Positions 17,983-26,581 of a stretch of DNA of 64,000 nucleotides are shown piece by piece. Numbering within the stretch: position 1 is the first letter of the stretch; every line of letters begins with the position of its first letter. Source of the DNA: Kangiella profundi (lineage in GTDB: Bacteria > Pseudomonadota > Gammaproteobacteria > Enterobacterales > Kangiellaceae). The stretch lies in NCBI RefSeq assembly GCF_002838765.1, contig NZ_CP025120.1:2108001-2172000 (forward strand), read 5' to 3'. The notes beneath the pieces were generated by a model, which ran no database searches, was not told the origin of the DNA, and saw only the letters and a list, made by a program, of their open reading frames with translations. The position numbers and the translations under genes are program-made.

Positions 17983-19362
17983 ATGAGTAACAGTTCCGCT
18001 GACCAATGGACTCCAGACAGCTGGAAGCGTAAACCAGTCAGTCAGCAAATCAAATATGGTGATAGTGAAGCCTTGGCGCAGGTTATTGATAAGTTACGTC
18101 AATTACCGCCTTTGGTTTCTGCCAGTGAAGTGGATAGCTTAAAAAGTCATATTGCCGATGCGCAGGAAGGCAGAGCCTTCATCCTGCAAGGCGGTGACTG
18201 CGCTGAATCATTTTCTGACTGCAATGCCGAAGCCATTTCACAAAAAGTTCGTCTGCTCATGAGCTTAAGCCTGCTGGTTAGTCAGCAAACTCAAAAGCCG
18301 GTGATTCGTATCGGTCGAATCGCAGGCCAATATGCCAAACCCCGCTCCGAACTGACTGAAACTCAGGACCAAACCACTTTACCCAGCTATCGTGGCGACC
18401 TGGTTAACCATGTTCATTTCAGCGAGTCCGCGCGGATGCCAGATCCGGCCCGCATGCTCCAAGGCTATAGCTATGCTTCATTAACGATCAACTACATCCG
18501 CTCTCTGCTTGAAGGCGATATCAGTGATCTGTTCCAACTGGAGCAAGAGTCACAAGACCTATTGTCGCTAAAAACTAATGCCAAGTTGCACAAGAGCCTT
18601 GATCAGTTCCGAGAGGCAATGCGTCTGTTCCATCAGGCCAATGGCCCGCAGCATAACAGTCGTCACTGGCTGGAGTTCTTTACCAGCCACGAAGCACTGC
18701 ATCTGCATTATGAAGAAGCGCTGACCCGCAAAGCCAACAATGGCAAGTGGTACAATTTATCGACTCACTATCCCTGGGTTGGTATGAGGACCACTATTCA
18801 GGACAGCGCCCATATCGAATATCTTCGCGGTATCGCTAATCCAATTGCGATTAAGGTTGGTAAAGATCTGTCACCAGAAACACTGGTTCAGTTATGTAAA
18901 GTACTCAATCCCAATAACGAAGCTGGGCGCTTAACCCTGATTCAACGATTTGGTCATCAGCATATCACTCAGGTCTTGCCGGATATGATCAAGGCCGTGC
19001 AGGCAGCTGGACTCAAAGTACTCTGGAGCTGCGACCCAATGCATGGCAATACTCGGGTAAGTTCACAAGGCATCAAAACACGTGATTTCCAGCATATCCA
19101 AAGTGAACTGCAACAAGCCTTCGAAATTCATGCTGCCCATAACACCCATCTTGGCGGCGTGCATCTTGAAATGACGGCTGAGGCAGTTATGGAATGCATT
19201 GGCGGTACCTACGGGGTGACAGAGCAGGAGCTCGACAAAGCCTACACAAGCCTGGTCGACCCACGCCTCAATGTGGCTCAAGTATTTGAATTAATTGATT
19301 CCCTTGAAGAAAAGCAGCAACATTTACATAAAATTGACACAAAACACGTATCATCTTCTTGA
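17983..19362 (+). CDS. Class II 3-deoxy-7-phosphoheptulonate synthase (DAHP synthase)
   Basis: Condenses phosphoenolpyruvate and erythrose 4-phosphate, the first step to aromatic amino acids. The 459-aa chain is of the plant/microbial class II type. Family segments in order are WTPDSWKRKP at the start, AFILQGGDCAESF, RIGRIAGQYAKPRS, and near the C-terminus WSCDPMHGNTR and THLGGVHLEMT with metal-binding residues. It is unlike the short class I AroFGH enzymes. The ATG at 17983 has only a weak ribosome site. The gene is not in an aro operon. Confidence 0.94.
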   Translation: MSNSSADQWTPDSWKRKPVSQQIKYGDSEALAQVIDKLRQLPPLVSASEVDSLKSHIADAQEGRAFILQGGDCAESFSDCNAEAISQKVRLLMSLSLLVSQQTQKPVIRIGRIAGQYAKPRSELTETQDQTTLPSYRGDLVNHVHFSESARMPDPARMLQGYSYASLTINYIRSLLEGDISDLFQLEQESQDLLSLKTNAKLHKSLDQFREAMRLFHQANGPQHNSRHWLEFFTSHEALHLHYEEALTRKANNGKWYNLSTHYPWVGMRTTIQDSAHIEYLRGIANPIAIKVGKDLSPETLVQLCKVLNPNNEAGRLTLIQRFGHQHITQVLPDMIKAVQAAGLKVLWSCDPMHGNTRVSSQGIKTRDFQHIQSELQQAFEIHAAHNTHLGGVHLEMTAEAVMECIGGTYGVTEQELDKAYTSLVDPRLNVAQVFELIDSLEEKQQHLHKIDTKHVSSS

Positions 19363-19469
19363 ATTGTAACCAAATGTTCACGTATATTAGGCAGATATGT
19401 TCGCCCGAATGGGTAAACTAGGTCTATGGAAAGCGTGTTCGACCCAGATGGAAAGTATGAGGAGCAATG

Positions 19470-19784
19470 ATGAAAATGACTAAAGCTGTTAAAAAGTACA
19501 TGACTGTTTCAGTTTTTGTGGCCGGTTCATTCCTGTCAGGTCAGGCTTTTGCCAATGCTCAAATGTGCTCCAATGTACAATACTCTCCAACGGACGACAC
19601 ACAACTTCACGTTCTAACTCAGCTTGAACCTGAATTGGTTCAGCCAGCTCCTCAACAAAAAGCCAAAAAAGACGAAAAAAAATCCGAACAGTCAGTTAGC
19701 TGGTTTTCATGGCTAACAGAATCTCATACAATGCCAAGTCTGCATTTTATCGATATTCTCGAACTGTTTGGCGGTGATGAATGA
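19470..19784 (+). CDS. Small exported protein of unknown function
   Basis: 104 aa. An N-terminal signal peptide (MKMTKAVKKYMTVSVFVAGS, ending SGQAFA) is followed by a short, low-complexity body with a basic/acidic stretch (KAKKDEKKSE) and hydrophobic patches near the C-terminus. I do not recognise it. Two adjacent ATGs exist (19467 and 19470); the second is better placed behind AGGAG at 19460-19464. Its stop overlaps the start of the next gene in an ATGA, so the two are translationally coupled. Confidence 0.65.
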   Translation: MKMTKAVKKYMTVSVFVAGSFLSGQAFANAQMCSNVQYSPTDDTQLHVLTQLEPELVQPAPQQKAKKDEKKSEQSVSWFSWLTESHTMPSLHFIDILELFGGDE

Positions 19785-20068
19785 GCAAGCAACACACTTC
19801 TACCCAAAAAAATCTTTCTAGTAATACCCAGAGCAACACTAACGACAACAATCAGCAGCCAGAGCATGAAGGCACAGGTTTCTGGTCAACCGTAAAAAGT
19901 GTTGTTGGCGCCATGTTTGGTGTTCAATCCGAAGAACAACGTCAGAAAGACTTCGAAAAAGGTAACGCCCTACACTTCATCATCGGCGGCCTGGTTTTCA
20001 CCATCGTATTTATTTTCACCATTCTTTACTTCGTTAATTCAGCACTGGAAAGCGCTGGGCAAGGTTAA
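19781..20068 (+). CDS. DUF2970 membrane protein
   Basis: 95 aa. A polar Asn/Gln-rich N-terminus (about 35 residues) leads into the DUF2970 pattern: FWSTVKSVVGAMFGVQSEEQRQKDFEKGN, then a single transmembrane helix HFIIGGLVFTIVFIFTILYFV. The family is short, widespread in gammaproteobacteria and of unknown role. The gene overlaps the preceding one by four bases (ATGA) and overlaps the end of the convergent downstream gene by four bases. Confidence 0.82.
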   Translation: MSKQHTSTQKNLSSNTQSNTNDNNQQPEHEGTGFWSTVKSVVGAMFGVQSEEQRQKDFEKGNALHFIIGGLVFTIVFIFTILYFVNSALESAGQG

Positions 20069-20988
20069 TTACATAAGTTTTGTAAATCCGTGTACTCCTT
20101 AGGTACCTCCATTTCAAACCTACTCAACCCTAACTTAACTCTTTCCTTTTGATAGTTATCAACTAGCTGGAGCAAAGCTTTATCAAACTCCTGTTGCCAC
20201 TCCTGCCTTGGTTCTCCCTGATAAGTATTTTTATGTAATCCGTGAATGAGTTTTTCGGGCAACTCCCCGTAAATATAGGCTTCTAACCTTAGTTCTTTAT
20301 CACGTTCAGGCGTTAAAAGCTTATTCTGTTCTAAATATATTCTCTCGAAGCTGGCAACACGTGCGAGATTGTGAGAGGTATAAATACTGCCATAAAGAAC
20401 TGCTCGATATAACCAATACCGAGCTTCCTTGAGTGCACTTTTATCAATAAATGATGTAATTTCAGGATAAGCCCAACCTTCACTTAATGCTGGAGACAGC
20501 TCTTCATCAGTAAATGCTTTCCATAACATATTTTGACCATAAGCATACATTGCAAACCTATCACCATTTTTTGCCATTACAAGCAAATCTGAATTTTTGT
20601 AATACTTATAGGGATGGTCAATAAAGAGAGAGGAATGTCTGTTTTGCCAATCCATTGATGGCATCCCTAAACTTTCTTGCCATTCGATAACTGCTCTACC
20701 CTTAGCTGAATCAAGATAATCTAAAACCAGACTATTGCAATCTTCTACTTCCGGCTTAGGCTCTGACAAATTATCAAGCTGTAATATTTCTACATTAGAG
20801 CTGACATTTGCTGAATTTTTATCTGTTACCGAATCATTCACCTTTATGCCATTGATATCTTTGAAGAAAGTTTGCTTATTTACATTTTTTTTACTTGATT
20901 CAGCAAGAATATAACTCAAGCTGAAATAGACTAAACTACAGATGAATATGAGCGCAACAGAGATAAGGATTAGTATTTTTTTATTCAT
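20065..20988 (-). CDS. Uncharacterised single-pass protein, AT-rich
   Basis: 307 aa, not recognised. An N-terminal helix (residues 5-30) anchors or exports it. The body contains segments that look like degenerate Sel1-type helical repeats: LLVMAKNGDRFAMYAYGQNML and ALKEARYWLYRAVLYGSIYTSHNLA. It is rich in Lys, Asn and Ile, with base composition clearly more AT-rich than dam. Its start codon lies within the last eight bases of dam, so it is cotranscribed and probably coupled with dam. Confidence 0.72.
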   Translation of the reverse strand: MNKKILILISVALIFICSLVYFSLSYILAESSKKNVNKQTFFKDINGIKVNDSVTDKNSANVSSNVEILQLDNLSEPKPEVEDCNSLVLDYLDSAKGRAVIEWQESLGMPSMDWQNRHSSLFIDHPYKYYKNSDLLVMAKNGDRFAMYAYGQNMLWKAFTDEELSPALSEGWAYPEITSFIDKSALKEARYWLYRAVLYGSIYTSHNLARVASFERIYLEQNKLLTPERDKELRLEAYIYGELPEKLIHGLHKNTYQGEPRQEWQQEFDKALLQLVDNYQKERVKLGLSRFEMEVPKEYTDLQNLCN

Positions 20989-21811
20989 AAACCACTATCA
21001 ACTCCTGTGCATTATTGCGCCCTGCTCCATCGCAGGAGATAAAGCGTCGCACGGGGAAGGATTGTAAATCTTTGGCTTTGGCGTAGATTAGGCGGGAGAA
21101 GTCGGTGTCATGATTAGAAATCACAACCGGCACGCCACGCTTGGCGAGTTTCTGTGCTTCAAGTGCCAGCTCACGCTGATTGTCGAGTGAAAACTCCTGC
21201 TGGCTGTAGCTTGCAAAGTTGGCAGTTAATGACCAGGGAACGTAGGGTGGATCACAATAAACCACATTGCCTTTCCTTGTATGACTCATGGTTTTGCTAA
21301 AGCTTTGACATCGAAATTCCGCACGCTTTGCTTTTGCAGCAAAAAACTCCATTTCACGTCCAGGAAAATAAGGCTTTTTATAGCGTCCAAATGGCACGTT
21401 AAAGCCACCGGAACGATTATATCGGCATAAGCCGTTGTAACCATGGCGGTTGAAGTAAACGAATAATGCCGCTCGTTCTTTTCCTGGCTTCAACTGATTG
21501 AAGTATTCGCGTAATTCGTAAAAGGTTTTCTGGTTATTATATTGGTCAGTAAAAAAACTGGCACAGTAATCAATAAATGTCGTTTTGCCCTTTTTAAGCT
21601 GGTTAAAAACATCGATCAGATCGGGATTAATATCAGCAAGCAAATATCGATCATAATCTGCATTAAGAAACAGTGCACCTGAACCTGCGAACGGCTCAAT
21701 CAACTTATTGCCCTCGGGTAAAACGTTTAAAATTCTTGGCAGTAATCGGAACTTACCACCCGCCCACTTAAGGAAAGGTCTTTGATAAGAAGTGGGCTTT
21801 AGTGCAGACAT
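20981..21811 (-). CDS. dam: DNA adenine methyltransferase (GATC)
   Basis: Methylates adenine in GATC, guiding mismatch repair and replication timing. The 276-aa protein is close to E. coli Dam in length (278). Motifs present: FLKWAGGKFRLLP (residues 13-25), SAM site FAGSGALF (41-48), the catalytic DPPY (187-190), and NRHGYNGLCRYN in the recognition region. E. coli dam lies in an aroKB-damX operon; here it is followed by an unknown gene overlapping by eight bases. Confidence 0.95.
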   Translation of the reverse strand: MSALKPTSYQRPFLKWAGGKFRLLPRILNVLPEGNKLIEPFAGSGALFLNADYDRYLLADINPDLIDVFNQLKKGKTTFIDYCASFFTDQYNNQKTFYELREYFNQLKPGKERAALFVYFNRHGYNGLCRYNRSGGFNVPFGRYKKPYFPGREMEFFAAKAKRAEFRCQSFSKTMSHTRKGNVVYCDPPYVPWSLTANFASYSQQEFSLDNQRELALEAQKLAKRGVPVVISNHDTDFSRLIYAKAKDLQSFPVRRFISCDGAGRNNAQELIVVYE

Positions 21812-21912
21812 AGTCGGTTTTTATTCTTACAATTGCTGCCTAGTGTATCAAAACCGATCACGATTGAAAGTTAAAATTCAATTCAAATGCAGTAACTGCA
21901 ATTAGGAAAGGC

Positions 21913-22536
21913 ATGACTCAAAACCAAGATTCAAACAATCAAAACATTTCACAAGCTGTTTTTATTTTTGCACATGGTGCAGGTGCTGACTCTAGCTCTG
22001 AATTCATGCAGAGCATGGCTAAGCTCATTAGCCATCCCGATATTGAAGTGGTGCTGTTTGATTTTCCTTATATGCTTAAACGCCAGCAGACTGGTAAAAA
22101 GTCACCACCAGATCGTATGCCTAAACTGCTAGAAGCCTATAAACAGCAGATTCTTGAGCTCGGCAAAGGAAGGAAAATTTTTATTGGGGGTAAGTCTATG
22201 GGTGGCCGTGTGGCCAGTATGATCGCTGATGACGAACAGGTCTCTGGCTTAATCTGCATGGGCTACCCGTTTCACCCGCCTGGTAAGCCTGACAAGCTAA
22301 GAACCGAGCATCTACAGAGTCTAAGGACGCCTACATTGATATTGCAAGGAACACGCGATCCTTTCGGTAAACCTGACGAAGTTGCCAGTTATGATTTATC
22401 TCCAACCATCAAGGTTCAATGGCTGGAAAATGGAAATCATAGTCTGGAAACGTTAAAGCGCTCTGAGATCAGCACAGAAGAAAGCTGGCAGATAGCTGCC
22501 AAATTCGCTCAGGACTTTATATTGAACCAGCTCTAG
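21913..22536 (+). CDS. Alpha/beta-hydrolase (KANL3/Tex30-like)
   Basis: 207-aa cytoplasmic hydrolase of the dienelactone hydrolase-like group. The oxyanion loop FAHGAGADSSS is near residue 20. The nucleophile elbow is GGKSMGGR with Ser95. The acid lies in LQGTRDPFG and the His in ENGNHSLE. Spacing between these is normal for the fold. It is monocistronic, divergent from dam. Substrate not predictable. Confidence 0.82.
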   Translation: MTQNQDSNNQNISQAVFIFAHGAGADSSSEFMQSMAKLISHPDIEVVLFDFPYMLKRQQTGKKSPPDRMPKLLEAYKQQILELGKGRKIFIGGKSMGGRVASMIADDEQVSGLICMGYPFHPPGKPDKLRTEHLQSLRTPTLILQGTRDPFGKPDEVASYDLSPTIKVQWLENGNHSLETLKRSEISTEESWQIAAKFAQDFILNQL

Positions 22537-22557
22537 AGATTGAGCTGGTCATTAAGC

Positions 22558-22938
22558 TTATGAGAAGAAATTGAAGTAGCAGACAGTGCCCCAGACGATA
22601 CCTGTAAACAGTAAAGCGACAAACACCATCGCTGAGCCGATATCTTTTGCACGTCCAGACAATGGATGTCTTTCAGAACCAATGCGATCAACTACCGCTT
22701 CAATCGCTGAGTTAGCAAGCTCCGCCATCAGCACGATACCCAGTGTAAGCAGCAAAATCGCAATTTCGGCGGTGGTGTTACCAATGACAAAAGCCAGAGG
22801 AATGAGGATTATGGCCAGAACCAGCTCCTGACGGAAAGCAGCTTCATTAAGCCATGCGCCTTTCAGGCCCTGCAAAGAATACTTTGTGGCATCAATAATG
22901 CGAGGAATACCTGTTTTACTGGGTTTCATAAGTGACAT
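22558..22938 (-). CDS. dgkA: Diacylglycerol kinase
   Basis: Small trimeric inner membrane enzyme that phosphorylates diacylglycerol to phosphatidate, recycling lipid by-products. The 126-aa chain has three transmembrane helices and the catalytic signature ELANSAIEAVVDR, followed by KDIGSAMVFVAL, as in E. coli DgkA. The start at 22938 gives the usual length; a second ATG (MKPSKTG) lies three codons in. Confidence 0.95.
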   Translation of the reverse strand: MSLMKPSKTGIPRIIDATKYSLQGLKGAWLNEAAFRQELVLAIILIPLAFVIGNTTAEIAILLLTLGIVLMAELANSAIEAVVDRIGSERHPLSGRAKDIGSAMVFVALLFTGIVWGTVCYFNFFS

Positions 22939-23023
22939 TGTGACTGACTTAATAGATTAGGCTTATGCACTGATACTACTGTATGCTAGCCTTTTGAGCA
23001 AACTGACAAAAATTGGCAATATT

Positions 23024-23434
23024 ATGAAAATCAAACACTTAAAATATATCATTGCTTTGGCTTTAGCCCCACTAGTTGCCTGCTCACAAGCTGGCAATCA
23101 GGACAATTCAGAAAACCCTGACATAAAACCTGTGGATTTTCAGCAGCAAATCCAGACAGCCATTGCTGACAAAAGCTGCAACTCGGATGCCGACTGTGCC
23201 CTGGTTGAAGTAGGAGCCAAACCTTGTGGCGGTCCGGAATCTTATGAGCCCTACTCAAAACCTAACGTTGACGAAGCCAGACTTCTAGAGCTGGCGACGG
23301 CTTATAAAAAAGAGCGACAGGATTACTTCAAAGAAAACCAGATCATGGGAATTTGCGTGGTAACACCAGAACCCCATGTTAGTTGCGTCAACAATCAGTG
23401 TGTTGCCTCAGAGCAAAGCCTTAAGGTCCAATAA
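23024..23434 (+). CDS. Small cysteine-containing lipoprotein
   Basis: 136 aa. The signal peptide MKIKHLKYIIALALAPLVAC ends in a lipobox with Cys20. The mature part contains CNSDADCALVEVGAKPCGG and, near the end, CVV...CVNNQC, so several disulfides are likely. Related small lipoproteins with the C-(x)5-C...PCGGP pattern exist, but I know of no function. The upstream TTG (22994) extends the frame by ten residues, but the hydrophobic leader favours the ATG at 23024. The last 27 bases overlap the end of convergent bioD. Confidence 0.72.
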   Translation: MKIKHLKYIIALALAPLVACSQAGNQDNSENPDIKPVDFQQQIQTAIADKSCNSDADCALVEVGAKPCGGPESYEPYSKPNVDEARLLELATAYKKERQDYFKENQIMGICVVTPEPHVSCVNNQCVASEQSLKVQ

Positions 23435-24103
23435 CTCACTGGCTTTTTCATAATCAGCGCCTTCTTGCTTGCTCACCACGCCAAGACAAGGCGCTGAAAT
23501 ATTCTTCTTCAACCAATCTAGGTTTTGCTCACTTCGATTCATATCGCCAAACACAAAATTGGCGACCCAGCCTCTTAGCTTTAGTCCGCGGCGCTCTATA
23601 TCGCGTACGGTCAACATGGCATGATTAAGACAGCCCAGCTTCATTCCTATCACCAAAATCACATCCATTCTTTTCTGCTCAACCCAGTCTGCATAAGTTT
23701 CGGTGTCATTGAGCGGTGTTAACCAGCCACCCGCACCTTCAACCAGCAAGTGTTCGCTATCAGGAAATTTAAGCAACCTGTTGAGTTCAGCGATTGATAA
23801 CTCAACTCCAGCTTCCTGAGCGGCAATATGTGGCGCGATCGCGGGCTCGAAGCACAGAGGATTAATATCGGAGTAGCTGATTTGCTCAAAACCTGGGCTT
23901 TTTTTCGAAAGCTCGTGGATTTTCAGACCATCTTCATTGCGCCACTCTCCAGCTTCCAGCTCGGCGCCTGAAGCGACCGGTTTTAGCCCAACAACCTGCT
24001 CTTCACAATGCAACAATGCATTGATAAGCGCCTGAGTAATAAAGGTTTTTCCAACCTCGGTATCAGTGCCTGCAATGAATAATATTTCTCTTGTTTTGTT
24101 CAT
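23408..24103 (-). CDS. bioD: ATP-dependent dethiobiotin synthetase
   Basis: Closes the ureido ring of dethiobiotin from DAPA, CO2 and ATP. The 231-aa protein has the P-loop GTDTEVGKT (residues 12-20), VGLKPVASG with the substrate lysine, and VEGAGGWLTPL. The ATG at 24103 is preferred over the one seven codons upstream because GAGGGG lies seven bases before it. It is separated from the bioBFHC operon by one coiled-coil gene on the other strand. Its 3' end overlaps the lipoprotein gene by 27 bases. Confidence 0.94.
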   Translation of the reverse strand: MNKTREILFIAGTDTEVGKTFITQALINALLHCEEQVVGLKPVASGAELEAGEWRNEDGLKIHELSKKSPGFEQISYSDINPLCFEPAIAPHIAAQEAGVELSIAELNRLLKFPDSEHLLVEGAGGWLTPLNDTETYADWVEQKRMDVILVIGMKLGCLNHAMLTVRDIERRGLKLRGWVANFVFGDMNRSEQNLDWLKKNISAPCLGVVSKQEGADYEKASELLDLKALL

Positions 24104-24214
24104 TTTGTTACCCCTCGCACACATCGCTCTATAATGGTTACGCTATAATTTGATACAAAGTTGCTACATTTTGGCGTAGCATAGAATCATAGTCCGTTTT
24201 TCAGGTGACTTAAT

Positions 24215-24919
24215 TTGGCTGGCGACAACACTATCATACTCACTCTGGCGATTATCGCCCTGGTAGTCCTTTTGGTAGCAGTAGTGACTGCTGCTCTAAA
24301 GCATGCCGTGGTCAGACAGCTTGAGTCTAAAAACGAAGAACTCAAAAAAGTCCTCGAAGAAAATACTCGTAATATTGCCGGCAAAGCCCAGCGTATCAAA
24401 GAGCTGGAATCCACCCGAGATGACTTAAAACACTCTTTGCAAAGCCTTTCTGAGCGCAATACAGCTCTTACTCAAGAACACAGAGAGCTGAAAGGCAAAT
24501 ATAAGCAGGCACAAACCTCATACGAAGAAGCCCAGCAGAATTATCTCAATGCCTTACAATCCATTGCCGATACCAAGCGTGAACTTGATGACGAAATGGA
24601 TCAGCTTCGCGAAGAGTGCGATGCCCGAGTTCGCACCATTCGCCAGGATGCTCTCGATGAAAAAGAACGTTTCAAAGAAAGCTTGGGGTCCGAATTCGAA
24701 CACCTTAAAAAGAGTCATAAAAGACTCGTTCAGGCCAATGCCACTTTAAGCCGCAACATCGATAACTTACGCGATGAACGCGACTTCTATCGTACTGAGT
24801 TTGAAACTCTGCGCGACTTCCTGCACGAAGCGCAAATGAAAAATGTTAAACAAACGCTTGAGCAGAAAGAAGAAGAGTTAAAAGAAAAAATCGTTAACTT
24901 TGAAAACAAAAAAAATTAA
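24215..24919 (+). CDS. Membrane-anchored coiled-coil protein
   Basis: 234 aa. An N-terminal transmembrane helix (IILTLAIIALVVLLVAVVTA, about 7-26) is followed by about 200 residues of nearly continuous heptad-rich coiled coil (ELKKVLEENTRNIAGKAQRI, DELRD-type repeats) and a Lys/Asn-rich end. No enzymatic domain. The only plausible start is TTG at 24215, with AGGTGA six bases upstream. It lies between bioD and bioC on the opposite strand. Function unknown; a structural or scaffolding role is a guess. Confidence 0.72.
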   Translation: MAGDNTIILTLAIIALVVLLVAVVTAALKHAVVRQLESKNEELKKVLEENTRNIAGKAQRIKELESTRDDLKHSLQSLSERNTALTQEHRELKGKYKQAQTSYEEAQQNYLNALQSIADTKRELDDEMDQLREECDARVRTIRQDALDEKERFKESLGSEFEHLKKSHKRLVQANATLSRNIDNLRDERDFYRTEFETLRDFLHEAQMKNVKQTLEQKEEELKEKIVNFENKKN

Positions 24920-24939
24920 CGCCTTTCCCGATTAAAGAT

Positions 24940-25797
24940 TTACCCAATTTCTACCGCATAGTCATGGTAACCGACAGCCGCACCGGCTTCGGTACCAAAT
25001 GCGTGCCCATAAACCAACTCATAAGTTGCCGGCAACTGGCCATCATCCATTCTAAATTTACTGTATTCCTGCTCCAGCTTACGTAGCTGACGCGGACTGG
25101 TTAAGCCATGGTTTCTGCTAGAATCAATATTATGAGCACCAATATTTTTTAAATCACGCATTAGCTCTGTGGCGCGGTTATAACCAATAACTACTGGCTC
25201 ATTATCAACCACAGGATCAGACATGCGGGCACTTAGCATGGCATCACCCACATGATGCATATCAATAAAGTTGTTCACATGCTGATAGTCATTTAGAGCT
25301 GCCCAGCTTTGCTTCAATTCATACAAGGTGTCAGGTCCCAATGTCGTAAATAACAATAAACCTTCTGGCTTTAACACACGATTGAGTTCCTGAAACAGTT
25401 GTGGCAACTCTTCAATCCACTGGATGGTCAGGTTTGAAAATACAAAATCAAAGCTATTAGTGTCAAAAGGCAGCTGCAGTGCATCAGCACATACATAGTC
25501 TTCCTGATTCGATTGAGCTCGACAGAAATCGATCATCCCTTTCGCCAAATCTGCGCCTGTTACTTTGGCGTTCGGGAATCGACCACTCAATTCGCGGGTA
25601 AAATATCCGGTACCACAACCCAGATCTAGAATATTGGTCGGTTGCAGTTTGAAATACTGTAAGCGCTCAAGCAATCGTTCACCGGCCAATTTCTGAAAGA
25701 AAGCGGCATCATCATAGGTCTTCGCTGCTCGGCTAAAAGAGCGGGCGATATCCTCTTTTGAAATCTGATTGATTCTTGCCTGCGGTGCTTTACTCAT
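24940..25797 (-). CDS. bioC: Malonyl-ACP O-methyltransferase
   Basis: Masks the free carboxyl of malonyl-ACP by SAM-dependent methylation to start pimeloyl assembly on the fatty acid machinery. In this 285-aa protein, SARSF-type family start IARSFSRAAKTYDDAAFFQ precedes the SAM motif ILDLGCGTGYFTREL (56-70). Then come the post-motifs FDFVFSNLTIQWIEEL and EGLLLFTTLGPDTLYEL. It is the last gene of bioB-bioF-bioH-bioC, overlapping bioH by eight bases. Confidence 0.94.
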   Translation of the reverse strand: MSKAPQARINQISKEDIARSFSRAAKTYDDAAFFQKLAGERLLERLQYFKLQPTNILDLGCGTGYFTRELSGRFPNAKVTGADLAKGMIDFCRAQSNQEDYVCADALQLPFDTNSFDFVFSNLTIQWIEELPQLFQELNRVLKPEGLLLFTTLGPDTLYELKQSWAALNDYQHVNNFIDMHHVGDAMLSARMSDPVVDNEPVVIGYNRATELMRDLKNIGAHNIDSSRNHGLTSPRQLRKLEQEYSKFRMDDGQLPATYELVYGHAFGTEAGAAVGYHDYAVEIG

Positions 25798-26566
25798 GCA
25801 AAAACTCTTTAACGTCGTTTACGAATAGTGGCTTATGAGACAGAAAAGGCGCATGGCTGGCTTTTGGATAAACCTTGTGCTGACTATGCGGAATCAGTTC
25901 GGCAACCTGCTCTGCAGTCTTGGCAGGCACCAGAGAATCCAGTCTGCCATAAAGGCGCAACATTGGTGCTTTCACCTTGCTCAACTCATTGCGCAAATCA
26001 ACCTCATTCAGTAACGCCAAACCACCACGTAGCGCCTTGCCGGCTGGAACGCCATGAATAAATACTGTATCTCTTAATCGACGAATATCGTCTTTCTGGG
26101 TTTCGCTGCCTATGGCCTGTATCGCCAGAAAGCGAATAATGGTTCCTTGGTAATCTTCTTCCAGATAGCGACAGAAGCTGTCCATGATGTTGGCTTTCAT
26201 GGCATGTTGCCAGTCGTCCTCCTGAACAAAGCGAGGATTACTAGCCACCGTAATAAGTTTATTGACTCTTTCAGGCGTTTCGATGGCAATGTTGGTAGCA
26301 ATCAGGCCGCCCAGTGACCAGCCGAGATAGTGTGCATTGTCTGGTGCAACCTTTAGCACTTGCTCGGTGAGCAAATCCAAGGTGTAAGGATCGCCGGGAA
26401 TGGGTGAACGTCCGAAGCCTGGCAAATCAATCATATGCAAGGTGAAGTGCTCAGCCAGGTCATCGGCCAGCATCTCCCAGATACCTGAGTGTAATCCCCA
26501 GCCATGCAGCAGAACCAGATCGGGCCCTTGCCCGGTACTCTCTATATAAGGTTGTAACTTACTCAC
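25790..26566 (-). CDS. bioH: Pimeloyl-ACP methyl ester carboxylesterase
   Basis: Removes the methyl ester from pimeloyl-ACP methyl ester, ending chain elongation for biotin. The 258-aa alpha/beta hydrolase begins with LVLLHGWGLHSGIW. The nucleophile elbow is GWSLGG with Ser84, the acid lies in LYGRLDSLVP, and the His in ASHAPFLSHK. Length and motifs fit E. coli BioH (256 aa). Overlaps bioC by eight bases and follows bioF by 15 bp. Confidence 0.95.
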   Translation of the reverse strand: MSKLQPYIESTGQGPDLVLLHGWGLHSGIWEMLADDLAEHFTLHMIDLPGFGRSPIPGDPYTLDLLTEQVLKVAPDNAHYLGWSLGGLIATNIAIETPERVNKLITVASNPRFVQEDDWQHAMKANIMDSFCRYLEEDYQGTIIRFLAIQAIGSETQKDDIRRLRDTVFIHGVPAGKALRGGLALLNEVDLRNELSKVKAPMLRLYGRLDSLVPAKTAEQVAELIPHSQHKVYPKASHAPFLSHKPLFVNDVKEFLHE

Positions 26567-26581
26567 CCATTACCTCTACAA

